In this document: positions 7,944 through 16,793 of the stretch, piece after piece | Position numbering within the stretch: position 1 is the first letter of the stretch | Layout of the letters: the number at the start of each line of letters is the position of its first letter | Assembly (NCBI RefSeq): GCF_021739025.1 | Contig: NZ_JAKKOT010000002.1 | Coordinates: 186,001-250,000 of the forward strand | DNA length: 64,000 bases | Reading direction: 5' to 3' | Source: Gordonia liuliyuniae | GTDB lineage: Bacteria > Actinomycetota > Actinomycetes > Mycobacteriales > Mycobacteriaceae | Position numbers and translations under genes: made by a program | The notes under the pieces: generated by a model | What the model was told of the DNA's origin: nothing | Databases searched by the model: none | The model's input: the letters and a program-made list of their open reading frames with translations, nothing else

Positions 7944-9469
7944 AGCAATTCCGTTCGTAGTTCTCGTTTGAGAAGCTTACCCATTGGACTGATGGGCATT
8001 TTGTTGATGAAATAGAATTTTCGAGGCCACTTGAATTTTGCGAGTTGCCCTTCGCAATACGTCAGAATATCCGCCGCGGTCACAGTTGAGCCCTCCCGGC
8101 GTTGGATGGCGGCAATAGGCTGCTCGCCCAGTTCCTCGTGCGGCACACCTAGAACCGCGGCCATCACTACGTCTGGGTGGGCGTTGAGAACCGCTTCGAT
8201 CTCGGCGGGGTAAATGTTGGTACCACCGGCGATTATCATGTCAGTGATCCGGTCGTGAATATAGAGGTATCCGGCGTCGTCGACATGCCCCACGTCGCCC
8301 GTGCGGTAGAAGCCGTCGGGGAGGAGCCTGTCCGAGCCGAGCGGACCGCGGCCGATGTAACCTTCGATAACCACCGGAGTGCGCACAGCAATTTCTCCGG
8401 TGACACCGGTCGTCAGACTTGTGCCGTCCTCGTCGATGATCTTGAGGTCGACGTGGCGGAACGGTCGGCCACTGGAGGTTGGTCGCTCACGTAGATCGCT
8501 CGGTGTTGCCCCGGTGAGCATTCCGGCTTCCGTGCAGCCGTACATCTCATGGAGCACTTCGCCGAACAGATCGGTAACCTTCTCCTTGATGTGTGAGCCG
8601 AACGGCGCGGCGCCACCAGCGATATACTTGATGCTGGACAAGTCGCTTCGAGTCAATGTCTCCTCGGGCAGCGCCAGTATTCTCTGCAGCATCGTTGGAA
8701 CAGCAGTCCAATTGGTGACTCGATGCTTTTCAATGAGCCTAAGAGTCTCGGCCGGGTCGAATCGACGCTGAAAGATTACGGTGCCGTTAGCCTTGAGGGT
8801 TCCACGGGTGTAGGAAGGTCCAGCACCGTGATGCATCGGCAGATTGATTAGCGAACAACAGCCTGGGCCCGCGGAGGCTCCGTCAAAGTTGACCGACGCT
8901 GAATACTCTGCGAAGATCCGCGCATCGGGTGGAGTTCGCCAGCCACCTAACGGGGCCCCCTTTGGGGCGCCAGTGGTCCCAGAAGAGTATATGACGATCG
9001 GCGCGAAATCGTCGACCGGTCGTGGATCCGTGCTGCCTATGGCGATCATATGGTCGTAGAAGGACGCGCCGGGGGCACGTTGGTCGAGAGTCACGATAGC
9101 AAAGAGGTCAAGTTCGGACCACGCCTCTATGAGCGTGCGCGGATCCGCATCGTCAACTATTGCGCCGCGAACATTGCAGTCGCGCAGGATGTAGGTAGCT
9201 TCGGGTGGAGTGAGCTTGTAGTTGATTGCGACGGCTGTACCGCCCACCTTGGCGATGCCCAGCGAGACGACGAGCCACTCAAGGCGGGTGTGAAGTCGGA
9301 TTGCGACGGCGTCCCCTGCTCCGATACCCTGAGTTGCGAGTGAAGAAGCTAGTCGGTTCGAGTGATCGTCGAGTTCGGCCCATGTCAAGGTCCGGTCGCC
9401 TTCGGTGGCGCATACGGAGTTAACGTCGGTAGGTGCAAAGGCGATACTGCTGCGTTGGCCAAGTGTCAT
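7940..9469 (-). CDS. AMP-binding acyl-CoA ligase (fatty-acid/aryl-CoA synthetase class)
   Basis: This 509-residue adenylate-forming enzyme carries the P-loop motif YSSGTTGAPKG (about 155-165), the aromatic block EVLHEMYGCTEAG, the hinge YRTGDVGHVDD and the C-terminal catalytic lysine context GKLLKREL. Such enzymes activate a carboxylic acid with ATP and CoA. It sits between two SDR genes, so the acid activated is probably the product of the divergent alcohol and aldehyde dehydrogenases. The translational overlap with the next SDR is ATGA. A 69-base gap separates it from the upstream SDR. Whether the substrate is aliphatic, alicyclic or aromatic cannot be told. Confidence 0.85.
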   Translation of the reverse strand: MTLGQRSSIAFAPTDVNSVCATEGDRTLTWAELDDHSNRLASSLATQGIGAGDAVAIRLHTRLEWLVVSLGIAKVGGTAVAINYKLTPPEATYILRDCNVRGAIVDDADPRTLIEAWSELDLFAIVTLDQRAPGASFYDHMIAIGSTDPRPVDDFAPIVIYSSGTTGAPKGAPLGGWRTPPDARIFAEYSASVNFDGASAGPGCCSLINLPMHHGAGPSYTRGTLKANGTVIFQRRFDPAETLRLIEKHRVTNWTAVPTMLQRILALPEETLTRSDLSSIKYIAGGAAPFGSHIKEKVTDLFGEVLHEMYGCTEAGMLTGATPSDLRERPTSSGRPFRHVDLKIIDEDGTSLTTGVTGEIAVRTPVVIEGYIGRGPLGSDRLLPDGFYRTGDVGHVDDAGYLYIHDRITDMIIAGGTNIYPAEIEAVLNAHPDVVMAAVLGVPHEELGEQPIAAIQRREGSTVTAADILTYCEGQLAKFKWPRKFYFINKMPISPMGKLLKRELRTELL

Positions 9470-9538
9470 TGTGGTCTTCTTTCGGTGCCCATATTCACTG
9501 TACGGACAGGCACACGTGTCGTATGGAAGTGACGCGGG

Positions 9539-10417
9539 TTAATCGAAACCGCCACGGGAGCCGCCGCCGACCGCGATCACCTGGCCCGTCACGTAGTCGG
9601 ATAACGGCGAAGCAAGCCAGAAGATGGCGTCGGCGGCTTCTTGAATGGTCCCGGTACGCCCCAGCGTTGCGCCGGGCAGCCGCTGTGCCGCGTAGATATC
9701 GTCGACCCTTGTGTTGAGGCCGAGCCTTTCTAGCGTCTTGTCTGGCACGCCGAGAGGAATCTCACGCCCACCCGCCTTGACCGTTTCATGGGCAGACTGG
9801 GGAGCTCCGAATCGGGTCTGGATTATTCCGAAAGCGACCGCATTAACGGTGACATTGAACCGGCCCCACTCCGTGGCGACCGATTTCGTCAGCCCGACGA
9901 GCCCGGCTTTAGCCGCAGCGTAGTTGGCTGCGCCAGCGTTGCCCCAGGACGCAGCCAGTGATGAGACGTTGACCACCTTTCGGGCGCTGCGGGTGTCTTC
10001 GATGGAACTTGTCCTGAAGTATGGCGCGGCCGCGCGCAGAATGCGGAAAGGGGCAAGGAGGTGGATATCCAGCATAGATTGAAACTGCTCGTCTGGCATC
10101 CGGTGCACCGGAGCGTCCCAGAAGTACCCGGCTCCGTTGACGATGATGTCGATTCGGCCGTGTGTAGCAATCACGTGTTCGATTAGCGCGTCTGGGACAG
10201 CAGGATCAGCCAAGTCACCCGCGAATGTCGAGGCGTCACCGCCAATTGCATTCTGGGCCTCGAGCGCGCGGGTGGGGTCGACGTCTGCGATGCACACCGT
10301 TGCCCCGTTCGCGCTGAGTGTGTGTGCGCTCGCCCGGCCGATCCCCTGAGCCCCTCCGGTGACCAGAGCGACTTTGCCCGCGAGTAGGGACGATGAGAGG
10401 GTAGGAACGAAAGGCAT
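9539..10417 (-). CDS. Short-chain dehydrogenase/reductase (SDR)
   Basis: A 292-residue SDR beginning MPFVPTLSSSLLAG. It has the cofactor motif TGGAQGIG, the Asp of CIADVD (NAD preference), NGAG, the active Ser in VNVSSLAAS and YAAAK with the catalytic Tyr and Lys, then DYVTGQVIAVGGG at the end. It carries a longer insertion before the C-terminus (about residues 205-250) than the other SDR of this operon. Similar SDRs act on 3-hydroxyacyl-CoA or bulky hydroxy substrates. The ATG at 10417 lies eight bases after the stop of the crotonase gene; an upstream in-frame start at 10540 would overlap that gene widely and is not chosen. Confidence 0.85.
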   Translation of the reverse strand: MPFVPTLSSSLLAGKVALVTGGAQGIGRASAHTLSANGATVCIADVDPTRALEAQNAIGGDASTFAGDLADPAVPDALIEHVIATHGRIDIIVNGAGYFWDAPVHRMPDEQFQSMLDIHLLAPFRILRAAAPYFRTSSIEDTRSARKVVNVSSLAASWGNAGAANYAAAKAGLVGLTKSVATEWGRFNVTVNAVAFGIIQTRFGAPQSAHETVKAGGREIPLGVPDKTLERLGLNTRVDDIYAAQRLPGATLGRTGTIQEAADAIFWLASPLSDYVTGQVIAVGGGSRGGFD

Positions 10418-10424
10418 GATTACG

Positions 10425-11204
10425 TCACCGCCCCTTCCAGGCTGGCTGGCGTTTTTCAAGGAACGCTGCGATTCCCTCCTGGGTGTCGTGTGAGTTGATA
10501 GCCGGGGCGGCGTAGGTGTGCTGCTGTGTCCACGCCTCATCCTCAGTCCAGTCGAACGCTCGTCGGACGATTTCGGTGCTGGCCCTGACAGCGAGCGGGC
10601 CGGACGCGGCTACCCTGCGAGCAAGACTGAGCGCGGTCGCGAAGACGTTGTCAGGTTCTACGACGTAATTGACCAGGCCCCACTGCGCGAAGAACGAGGC
10701 CGGGCGCGGTTCGCCGGTTAGTGCCAATTCCATCGCGATGTGGTACGGGATCCGCTTCGGAAGTCGGAACAGTCCGCCGCCGACCGCGACCAACGCTTTT
10801 GCCGCCTCCGGGATTCCCATAGTCGCATCTGTTGACGCGATGACCAGGTCGCAGGCGAGACACAACTCGAAGCCGCCCGCGAGCGCGTGCCCTTCGACGG
10901 CGGCAATGAGTGGCTTGCTCGGGCGCTTCGCCATCAAGCCGAAGCCGCCGCGTCGATCGGTTCTCCCAAAATCGCCGGACACAGCTGCCTTGAGATCCTG
11001 CCCTGCCGAGAACGCCGCGCGGGCGCCTCGAATGATCGCGACGCGGGCGGTGTCGTCGGCGTCGAACGCGTCGATAGCCTCCTCCATCGCTCGCGCAGTC
11101 GCGCCGTCGAACGCATTGCGCCGCTCGGGGCGATTGATAGTTATCACTGTGATGTGATCGTCAAATTGGTCGACGAGAACCAGTGGGCCAGACTCCGTTG
11201 CCAT
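10425..11204 (-). CDS. Enoyl-CoA hydratase/isomerase (crotonase) family protein
   Basis: This 259-residue crotonase has ITINRPERRNAFD at the N-terminus, RAAFSAGQDLKA for the oxyanion hole, and EGHALAGGFELCLACDLVIAS. It is the first gene of the leftward catabolic operon. I use the ATG at 11204 (MATESGPLV), with GAGGAGA six bases upstream. It likely hydrates an enoyl-CoA made after the acyl-CoA ligase step, but could also be a hydrolase or ring-opening crotonase. Its promoter must lie in the divergent region next to the aldehyde dehydrogenase gene. Confidence 0.85.
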   Translation of the reverse strand: MATESGPLVLVDQFDDHITVITINRPERRNAFDGATARAMEEAIDAFDADDTARVAIIRGARAAFSAGQDLKAAVSGDFGRTDRRGGFGLMAKRPSKPLIAAVEGHALAGGFELCLACDLVIASTDATMGIPEAAKALVAVGGGLFRLPKRIPYHIAMELALTGEPRPASFFAQWGLVNYVVEPDNVFATALSLARRVAASGPLAVRASTEIVRRAFDWTEDEAWTQQHTYAAPAINSHDTQEGIAAFLEKRQPAWKGR

Positions 11205-11276
11205 GTATCTCCTCATTCGTCTACTTCGCACCCCTAAACGGGGGCGTCGTTCGGGTGTGGCCCAATGTATCAAGTT

Positions 11277-11294
11277 GCTTGTTAGCTAGCAAGC
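11277..11294. promoter_or_regulatory. Inverted repeat (candidate operator 1)
   Basis: GCTTG-TTAGCTAG-CAAGC is an 18-bp palindrome with one mismatched pair around a TAGCTA core. It lies 70 bases upstream of the crotonase start, in the divergent promoter region. Its size and symmetry fit a TetR-type operator. Confidence 0.45.
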
Positions 11295-11348
11295 CCTCCC
11301 GGTCGCATACGGCTCCGAGCGGTCGAGCCGAGCGGGAGGCCTAGTTAG

Positions 11349-11366
11349 TTGTTGTGCAGACAACAA
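11349..11366. promoter_or_regulatory. Inverted repeat (candidate operator 2)
   Basis: TTGTTGT-GCAG-ACAACAA, a perfect 7-bp inverted repeat with a 4-bp spacer, lies about 50 bases upstream of the aldehyde dehydrogenase start. A regulator bound here could control the rightward genes and, with the other palindrome, the leftward operon. The TetR encoded at 14340-15002 is the obvious candidate. Confidence 0.5.
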
Positions 11367-11417
11367 GACTATGAGACCGTCGCATGTGTCGGACGTTCCA
11401 AGCAAGGAGGATCCTAA

Positions 11418-12869
11418 GTGGACCTGGTACGAAAAGAGGATATCTACGTGGGCGGGTCATTTGAGCCGGCCACTACCGACACGCGGTCGCGAGTTATCAA
11501 TCCCGCAAATGGTGCAGTCATCGCCGAGGTGCCAGCGGCCGGAATCGTAGACGTAGACCGCGTAGTGGCTGCGGCACGCACCGCGTTCGATAGCGGTCCG
11601 TGGCCCCAGCTTTCGGGTGCCGAACGAGCCGATGTTCTGGAGCGATTTGCTGCAGCACTTGTCGAGCGCACTCCGGAACTGGCAGCCACAGTGACGATGG
11701 AGGCAGGCTTCCCGACGGCATTCGTGGGAGACGTTCATATTAGGAATGCGATCGCGTTCGTGCGCTATTACGCTACGCTTGCGCGTAGTGAGCCGTTTGA
11801 AGAAGTTCGGGGTAGCGCTGTAGCGCACGCCGACGTGCGGGTGCGGCGGTGCCCGGTCGGCGTAGTTGCCGCCCTGGTGCCTTGGAATATTCCTCTTCTG
11901 GGTGCTTTGTCGAAGATTGCGCCAGCCTTGGCGGCAGGATGTACTGTCGTATACAAACCATCTCCGGAAACCCCGTTGATTGCGTACTTGGTGGCGGAAG
12001 CGGCACAGAAGGCCGCCTTCCCGCCCGGCGTGTTCAATATGGTGACGGCAAGCCTCAAGGGCAGCGAGCGCCTGACAGCTCACCCGGACGTCGACATGGT
12101 TGGATTCACGGGCAGCACGGATGTCGGTCGGCGGATCGCTCAAGCATGCGCTGCCGACTTCCGTCGGCACGCACTGGAGCTAGGGGGAAATGCGGCTGCA
12201 ATCGTCCTTGACGATGCGCCGGCCGATCTGATCGCAGGTGTAGCCACAACGGGTCTGGCTATCAATAGCGGTCAAGCGTGCATCGCGCAGCGCCGTGTTC
12301 TGGCTCCACGCGGACGGTACAACGAGATTGTCGAGATTCTTGCTAGCGTCGCCAAGTCCCTTCCCGTCGGCAATCCGAGCGACCCGACTACAGTCATCGG
12401 GCCGATGATAACCGCTGAACATCGAGATCAAGTGCTGAACCACATTGATTCTGCGCGTGCGGCCGGCGCAGTAGTGGCGGCAGGCGGACGAAGTGTCGGC
12501 GAAAAAGGGTTCTTTGTGGAACCTACCGTACTCGCGAACGTCACAAACGACATGGACGCTGCCCGAAAGGAGGTCTTCGGTCCTGTGGTATGCGTGATCG
12601 CTTACGACACGATTGAGGATGCGATCGCCATTGCCCGAGATACTGAGTACGGACTTTCGAGCTCGGTATGGTCGTCAGAACTGGGAAACGCAGAATCGAT
12701 CGGTCGGAAACTGCGAGTAGGGTCTGTCTATATTAACCAGACCCTGACGCTGGATCCCGCAGTTCCGTTTGGAGGATTCGGACACTCTGGTGTTGGGCGA
12801 GAACTCGGCCCGGAGGGTTTGGACGCCTATTGCGAGATTCAGTCCATATTTGTCCCGCGAGCACTCTAA
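11418..12869 (+). CDS. Aldehyde dehydrogenase (NAD(P)-dependent, ALDH superfamily)
   Basis: The 483-residue enzyme oxidises an aldehyde to the acid. It has the ALDH motifs VPWNIPL (Asn157), GFTGSTDVG, ELGGN with the general base Glu254, NSGQACIAQ with the nucleophile Cys288, EVFGPVV, and FGGFGHSGVGRE at the C-terminus. The GTG start at 11418 is preceded by AAGGAGG at seven bases. It is followed 28 bases later by a zinc alcohol dehydrogenase gene, so the pair should convert an alcohol via aldehyde to a carboxylic acid. That acid would be the substrate of the acyl-CoA ligase in the divergent operon. Confidence 0.9.
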   Translation: MDLVRKEDIYVGGSFEPATTDTRSRVINPANGAVIAEVPAAGIVDVDRVVAAARTAFDSGPWPQLSGAERADVLERFAAALVERTPELAATVTMEAGFPTAFVGDVHIRNAIAFVRYYATLARSEPFEEVRGSAVAHADVRVRRCPVGVVAALVPWNIPLLGALSKIAPALAAGCTVVYKPSPETPLIAYLVAEAAQKAAFPPGVFNMVTASLKGSERLTAHPDVDMVGFTGSTDVGRRIAQACAADFRRHALELGGNAAAIVLDDAPADLIAGVATTGLAINSGQACIAQRRVLAPRGRYNEIVEILASVAKSLPVGNPSDPTTVIGPMITAEHRDQVLNHIDSARAAGAVVAAGGRSVGEKGFFVEPTVLANVTNDMDAARKEVFGPVVCVIAYDTIEDAIAIARDTEYGLSSSVWSSELGNAESIGRKLRVGSVYINQTLTLDPAVPFGGFGHSGVGRELGPEGLDAYCEIQSIFVPRAL

Positions 12870-12897
12870 AAACATTTCTCGAGAGGATGGATTTCAA

Positions 12898-13998
12898 ATG
12901 AAGACTTTAGCAGCCGTCACGGAATTCAAAGGGGCGCAGTTCGAACTCGCAGAACTCGATATAGATGATCCGCGCGAAGGAGAGGTGCTTATAGAAATCG
13001 CCGCCGCTGGAATATGCCACTCCGATATTGGCGCCCGCGATCAGTACCTAGAACTACCTTTGCCGATTGTCCTGGGGCACGAGGGAGCGGGAGTCGTCGT
13101 GACTGTCGGATCGGGTGTCACAAAAGTTTGCCCTGGCGATCACGTCGTGCTGAGCCGTCTGACGTGCGGCCGTTGTTCGGCATGTGTACGCCAGAGTTCG
13201 AACCTCTGCGAGCGCGGGGCATCACTGAACTTCAGCGGTGCACGGCTCGACGGCTCAACAACGCTCTCTCGGTCAGGCGAACCGGTCCACGGGCAGTTCT
13301 TCGGCCAGTCAAGCTTCGCCACCTTTGCACTAGCGCACGAACGAAACTGCACGCCGATCGACCCGACCTTCGACCTGACACTTGCCCCAGCGTTCGGATG
13401 CGGTGTGCTGACCGGCGCCGGAACGGTACTAAACGGCCCCCAACCTTCGGCCGGCTCCAGCATTGCGGTGTTCGGCACCGGCACCGTAGGGCTGGCGGCC
13501 ATCATGATGGCGCGCGTGTGTGGCTACCAGAAGATTGTCGCCATTGACGTGTCCGATTCGCGGCTAGACCTGGCGTCGGAATTGGGTGCGACTCACACCA
13601 TCGAGCCTGCGCAGGCACCTCTAACAAAGCAAGTCCACGCTATCGCTCCGCAAGGCGTAGCCTTCTCCATCGACACTACTGGACTGCCTACGATTGCCCG
13701 ATCTGCGGTGGACAGTCTCACGGGCGGCGGAACCTGTGCACTAATCGGCGTGGGCCCGGCAGACCAGGAGATCTATCTCAATCACATGCAGTTGGCGTTC
13801 AGCGGCGTCTCGGTGCGCGGCTTCCCAACCGGGTTCGCTGAACCGGATGCGTTGATTCCCGTTCTTATGCAAATGTTCAAGACCGGAGATTTCCCTGTGG
13901 ATAGGCTGCTTAGCTTCTATCCGTTCGAGAAGATTGAGGATGCTGTCCGAAAGGCGGAACGGGGGGCCGCGATCAAACCGATCTTGACGTTCAACTGA
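12898..13998 (+). CDS. Zinc-dependent alcohol dehydrogenase (MDR family)
   Basis: This is a 366-residue medium-chain dehydrogenase. Catalytic zinc ligands are Cys40 (AAAGICHSD) and His61 (GHEGAG). The structural zinc Cys quartet is at 90, 93, 96 and 104 (CGRCSAC and NLC). The NAD-binding segment reads FGTGTVGLAAI with Asp in IVAIDVSD. This type (class III-like, NAD-dependent) oxidises primary or allylic/aromatic alcohols. I start at the ATG at 12898, with GAGAGG upstream, not at an earlier frame start inside the aldehyde dehydrogenase gene. It is co-transcribed with that gene. Confidence 0.9.
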   Translation: MKTLAAVTEFKGAQFELAELDIDDPREGEVLIEIAAAGICHSDIGARDQYLELPLPIVLGHEGAGVVVTVGSGVTKVCPGDHVVLSRLTCGRCSACVRQSSNLCERGASLNFSGARLDGSTTLSRSGEPVHGQFFGQSSFATFALAHERNCTPIDPTFDLTLAPAFGCGVLTGAGTVLNGPQPSAGSSIAVFGTGTVGLAAIMMARVCGYQKIVAIDVSDSRLDLASELGATHTIEPAQAPLTKQVHAIAPQGVAFSIDTTGLPTIARSAVDSLTGGGTCALIGVGPADQEIYLNHMQLAFSGVSVRGFPTGFAEPDALIPVLMQMFKTGDFPVDRLLSFYPFEKIEDAVRKAERGAAIKPILTFN

Positions 13999-14339
13999 CC
14001 ACCAGTCGCTATGCGGAGACGTTTTCCACGTGACATCAATCGCACCCGTGCGAACGCACAGGCTTGATGCCTTGCCCTTCCTCCGTCCGTGATCCTCCTC
14101 AACGAGAACCCCAAAGACAGCCAGCCGCACGAGCTAATCAGAAAGTTTATGCGCCTTGTCAGCAGGGATGGAAGGCACAATTATCTACCCAATCGCGAAT
14201 CCACAATCGGACACTACCGACTTCGGTATCGGGTATCGGTAGGTCCGGAAAATTGTGCTTCATAGCCAAGGTGCAACGAATAGTGCTGACTATAACCCGA
14301 GACTTTCGACCACTGCCGAGTGGTGACCGCAGGCCGATT
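13999..14339. other. Convergent gap between the alcohol dehydrogenase and TetR genes
   Basis: No gene is supported here. A hairpin with stem CTACCGA/TCGGTAG (14214-14220 and 14236-14242) and a nested ACCGA/TCGGT pair may act in transcription termination between the convergent genes. It lacks a T-tract, so this is uncertain. Confidence 0.3.
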
Positions 14340-15002
14340 TCACGAGATGCTTCTACCTAAGTGGTCACGGATGATTCTCTTGACAATACTGGCGACAGTG
14401 CGGAGTTCCACGGCCAACGGGTCGGTAAGGTACTGGATGAGTACTCCACGCAACACTCCCTCGATGACGACAGAAAGGGCTTTAGGGTCACTAGGCTTTG
14501 TGATCTGATTATCGTCAACGGCTTCGGCCAGTGATCTCGAAATGACCTCTCGAAAGATCTCGTTGTTCTCGGCGACCGCGGACTTCAGTCCAGGGGAGGA
14601 CGTCACCGATTCCGTGATGATCACATACATCGCTCGGATGGCGACGCCAACGTCAGCGTCACCCAATAGGTACGTGTCGACGAGGCCGTCCAATGCGTCC
14701 AGTCCCCGCGAAGAATCGCCGTCGAGGACAGCCTGGATGCGCTGGCGAATCGCGACAACGACGGCGATCATAACCTGCTCTTTAGTGCCAAAGTGAAAGG
14801 TCACGAGCCCTCTGCTAACGCCAGCACGGCGGCCAATCTCTACGAGTGTCGTCCCCGAGTATCCGTTGGCGCCGAGGAGCTCGGTCGCGGCGTGGATCAG
14901 CTTGGCGCGGGATCCTTCTGTTCGTTCAGACTGAGTCCGCCGCCCGATGGACTTCTGATCAGTCTGGGTCTCCGTGGTGGTGGTGATTTTTCCGCTTACC
15001 AT
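14340..15002 (-). CDS. TetR/AcrR family transcriptional regulator (likely regulator of the catabolic cluster)
   Basis: The 220-residue repressor has a polar N-terminal tail, then the helix-turn-helix LIHAATELLGANGYSGTT with LVEIGRRAGVSRGLVTFHF and the KEQVM start of the ligand domain. The C-terminal domain resembles TetR_C groups with a long helical bundle. It is convergent to the alcohol dehydrogenase gene and is the only regulator inside the 5.6-15.0 kb catabolic cluster, so I infer it binds the palindromes in the 11.2-11.4 kb divergent promoter. No strong ribosome-binding site precedes the ATG; the message may be leaderless or start a little downstream. Confidence 0.8.
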   Translation of the reverse strand: MVSGKITTTTETQTDQKSIGRRTQSERTEGSRAKLIHAATELLGANGYSGTTLVEIGRRAGVSRGLVTFHFGTKEQVMIAVVVAIRQRIQAVLDGDSSRGLDALDGLVDTYLLGDADVGVAIRAMYVIITESVTSSPGLKSAVAENNEIFREVISRSLAEAVDDNQITKPSDPKALSVVIEGVLRGVLIQYLTDPLAVELRTVASIVKRIIRDHLGRSIS

Positions 15003-15311
15003 ACCGAAAGTATAGGGCTGACCCGCCCGCTCTCATTACGCCGTGCGCCAGAAGGGCTCACCGGGACCAGCACGTGGCAAAACACCCACCGGGACTTGCG
15101 TACAACCGGCGGCCACTTCCGACGAAGCTATTGTCTGAGCCTGGGCGGTGACGTTGCCCATCAAACGATGCTCTCTCCTGCGAGTCAACAGTCGCGACCA
15201 CCTATCGTTGCACGAGCAGATGCCCCCAGGAATCTTACAGCGTCACACACCGACGTCGAGGCCCTTCCATCGTCAATGGCACCTATTTACACAGTAGTCC
15301 CTCGCCTTACC
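15003..15311. other. Gap upstream of TetR and left of the ISL3 element
   Basis: No gene is visible. The part next to 15003 should hold the promoter of the TetR gene (an AT-rich TATAC/GTATAG patch lies at 15010-15016). The rest shows no recognisable feature and ends at the IS left inverted repeat. Confidence 0.3.
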
Positions 15312-15312
15312 G

Positions 15313-16772
15313 GCTCTTCGAGGTTGAGCGGGCTGTCCCTGGACGGAGCGGTCACGTGTCGTTGACGTAAATGGCCCCTGACCTTCGTGATTCTGGATGT
15401 TGCGAAGCATTCAAGAATCGGGAGAGGGGCAGGGGCGGTGTCCGAGCCTACGTCGTTGTTGTTGGGGTCTGGAAGGTGTGCGGGTTGTTGGGGTCGAGCT
15501 TCTCCACGCCCGCACCAGGGTCGTGGAGGTGGTGACTGCCGACGAGAGCGCGGCGTGCTGCCCCGACTGCGGGGAGCGATCGTTCTCGGTGAAGGAGCGC
15601 ACGGTCACCAGGCCGCGCGATATCGGATACGGACCCGGATCCGGTCCTGTTGTGCTGGAACAAGAACCGGTGGCGCTGCCGAAATGAGGTGTGCACACGG
15701 GCCACGTTCGTTCACCGAGACTATCGGTCAGGTGCCCGCCCGGCGCCGCACCGCGAGCTGCCTGCGGGAACAGATCGGCCAGGCGGTCGGGGACGCTGCC
15801 CGCTCGGTCGTCGACGTCGCCGCCGCCCGCCGGGTGTCGTGGCCAACCGCCCACGCGGCGTTCTGCGAGGTCGCTGACCGCGTCCTGGACGACCCGCAAC
15901 CGGTGCGGGCCTCGGGATCGACGAGACCCGCCGGGTCGGCCACGCTGGGAACCAGACGAGTCGGGGCGCTGGTATCGGATCGATCCGTGGGACACCGGAT
16001 TCGTCGACGTAGCCGGCGATCATGGCCTGGTGGGGCAGGTCACCGGCCGCACGTCGGCGGCGGTGACCGGATGGCTCGCTGCGCAGAGTCCGGCGTTTCA
16101 GGCCTCGATCACGCACGTCGCGATCGATCCGTGCGCTGCGTACGCCGCCGCAGCGGCCCAGGCGTTGCCCCAGGCGCAGTTGGTGCTCGATCACTTACAC
16201 CTGATCACGCTGGCCAATGACATGGTCACCACGGTCCGGCGGCGGCTGACCTGGGAGCAGCGGGGCCGGCATGGCCAGGCAGTCGATCCCGAATGGGCCA
16301 ACAGGCGGCGCCTGCTCACCGCCCGTTGAGCGGCTCTCCGACCACGGCTACTCCACGATGTGGAAAGCGCTACGTGCCAACGACCCCAGCAACGAAGTCC
16401 TGGCCACTTACATCGTGAAAGAGAAGCTCCGCGGCCTGCTGGCGCCGGCGCGTCGGCACCCCGACGCCCACCAACTCGCCTCCCGCTTCTACCGGTTCCT
16501 CAACCTGTGTGCGCAAGTGAGTCTGCCCGAGGTCCTCAGGCTCGCGACCACGATCGAGAAGTGGTGGCCGGCCATCGCGGCATTCATCGACACCCAGATC
16601 ACCAATGCCCGCACCGAGGGCTACAACCGCCTCGTCAAACGAGGTCAAACGATCTGCATGTGGCTTTCGGAACTTCGAGATCTCGCGCCGCAGGATACGA
16701 TTCCACTGCACTCGTAAACCGCGGGTCGGCATCCAGATTCACTGCTGAGGTGCCCGCTCAACCTCGAAGAGC
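15313..16772 (+). mobile_element. ISL3-family insertion sequence (degenerate)
   Basis: The element is bounded by perfect 21-bp inverted repeats: the left end at 15313-15333 starts GCTCTTCGAGGTTGAGCGGG and the right end at 16752-16772 is its reverse complement. The total of about 1.46 kb is the usual size of ISL3 elements. It carries one transposase gene that is broken by several frameshifts. No clear 8-bp target duplication was found in the flanks. The right end lies only about 20 bases from the stop of the DJ-1/PfpI gene. Confidence 0.85.
15438..16748 (+). pseudogene. ISL3-family transposase, multiply frameshifted
   Basis: Joining the three reading frames recovers an almost complete ISL3 transposase. 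The N-terminal part has LEGVRVVGVELL, with the zinc-finger Cys pair of CCPDCGE and CWNKNRWRCRNEVC. Then comes VPARRRTASCLREQIG, the DDE-type core ETRRGRPRWEPDE with THVAIDPCAAY and LVLDHLHLITLAND, and the C-terminal end NARTEGYNRLVK and CGFRNFE. At least five or six frame changes are needed (near 15467, 15640, 15700, 15915, 16330 and 16640). The protein cannot be made intact; transposition would need a complete copy elsewhere. Confidence 0.85.
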
Positions 16773-16793
16773 ACCTAATCGTGCGCAACCGTA

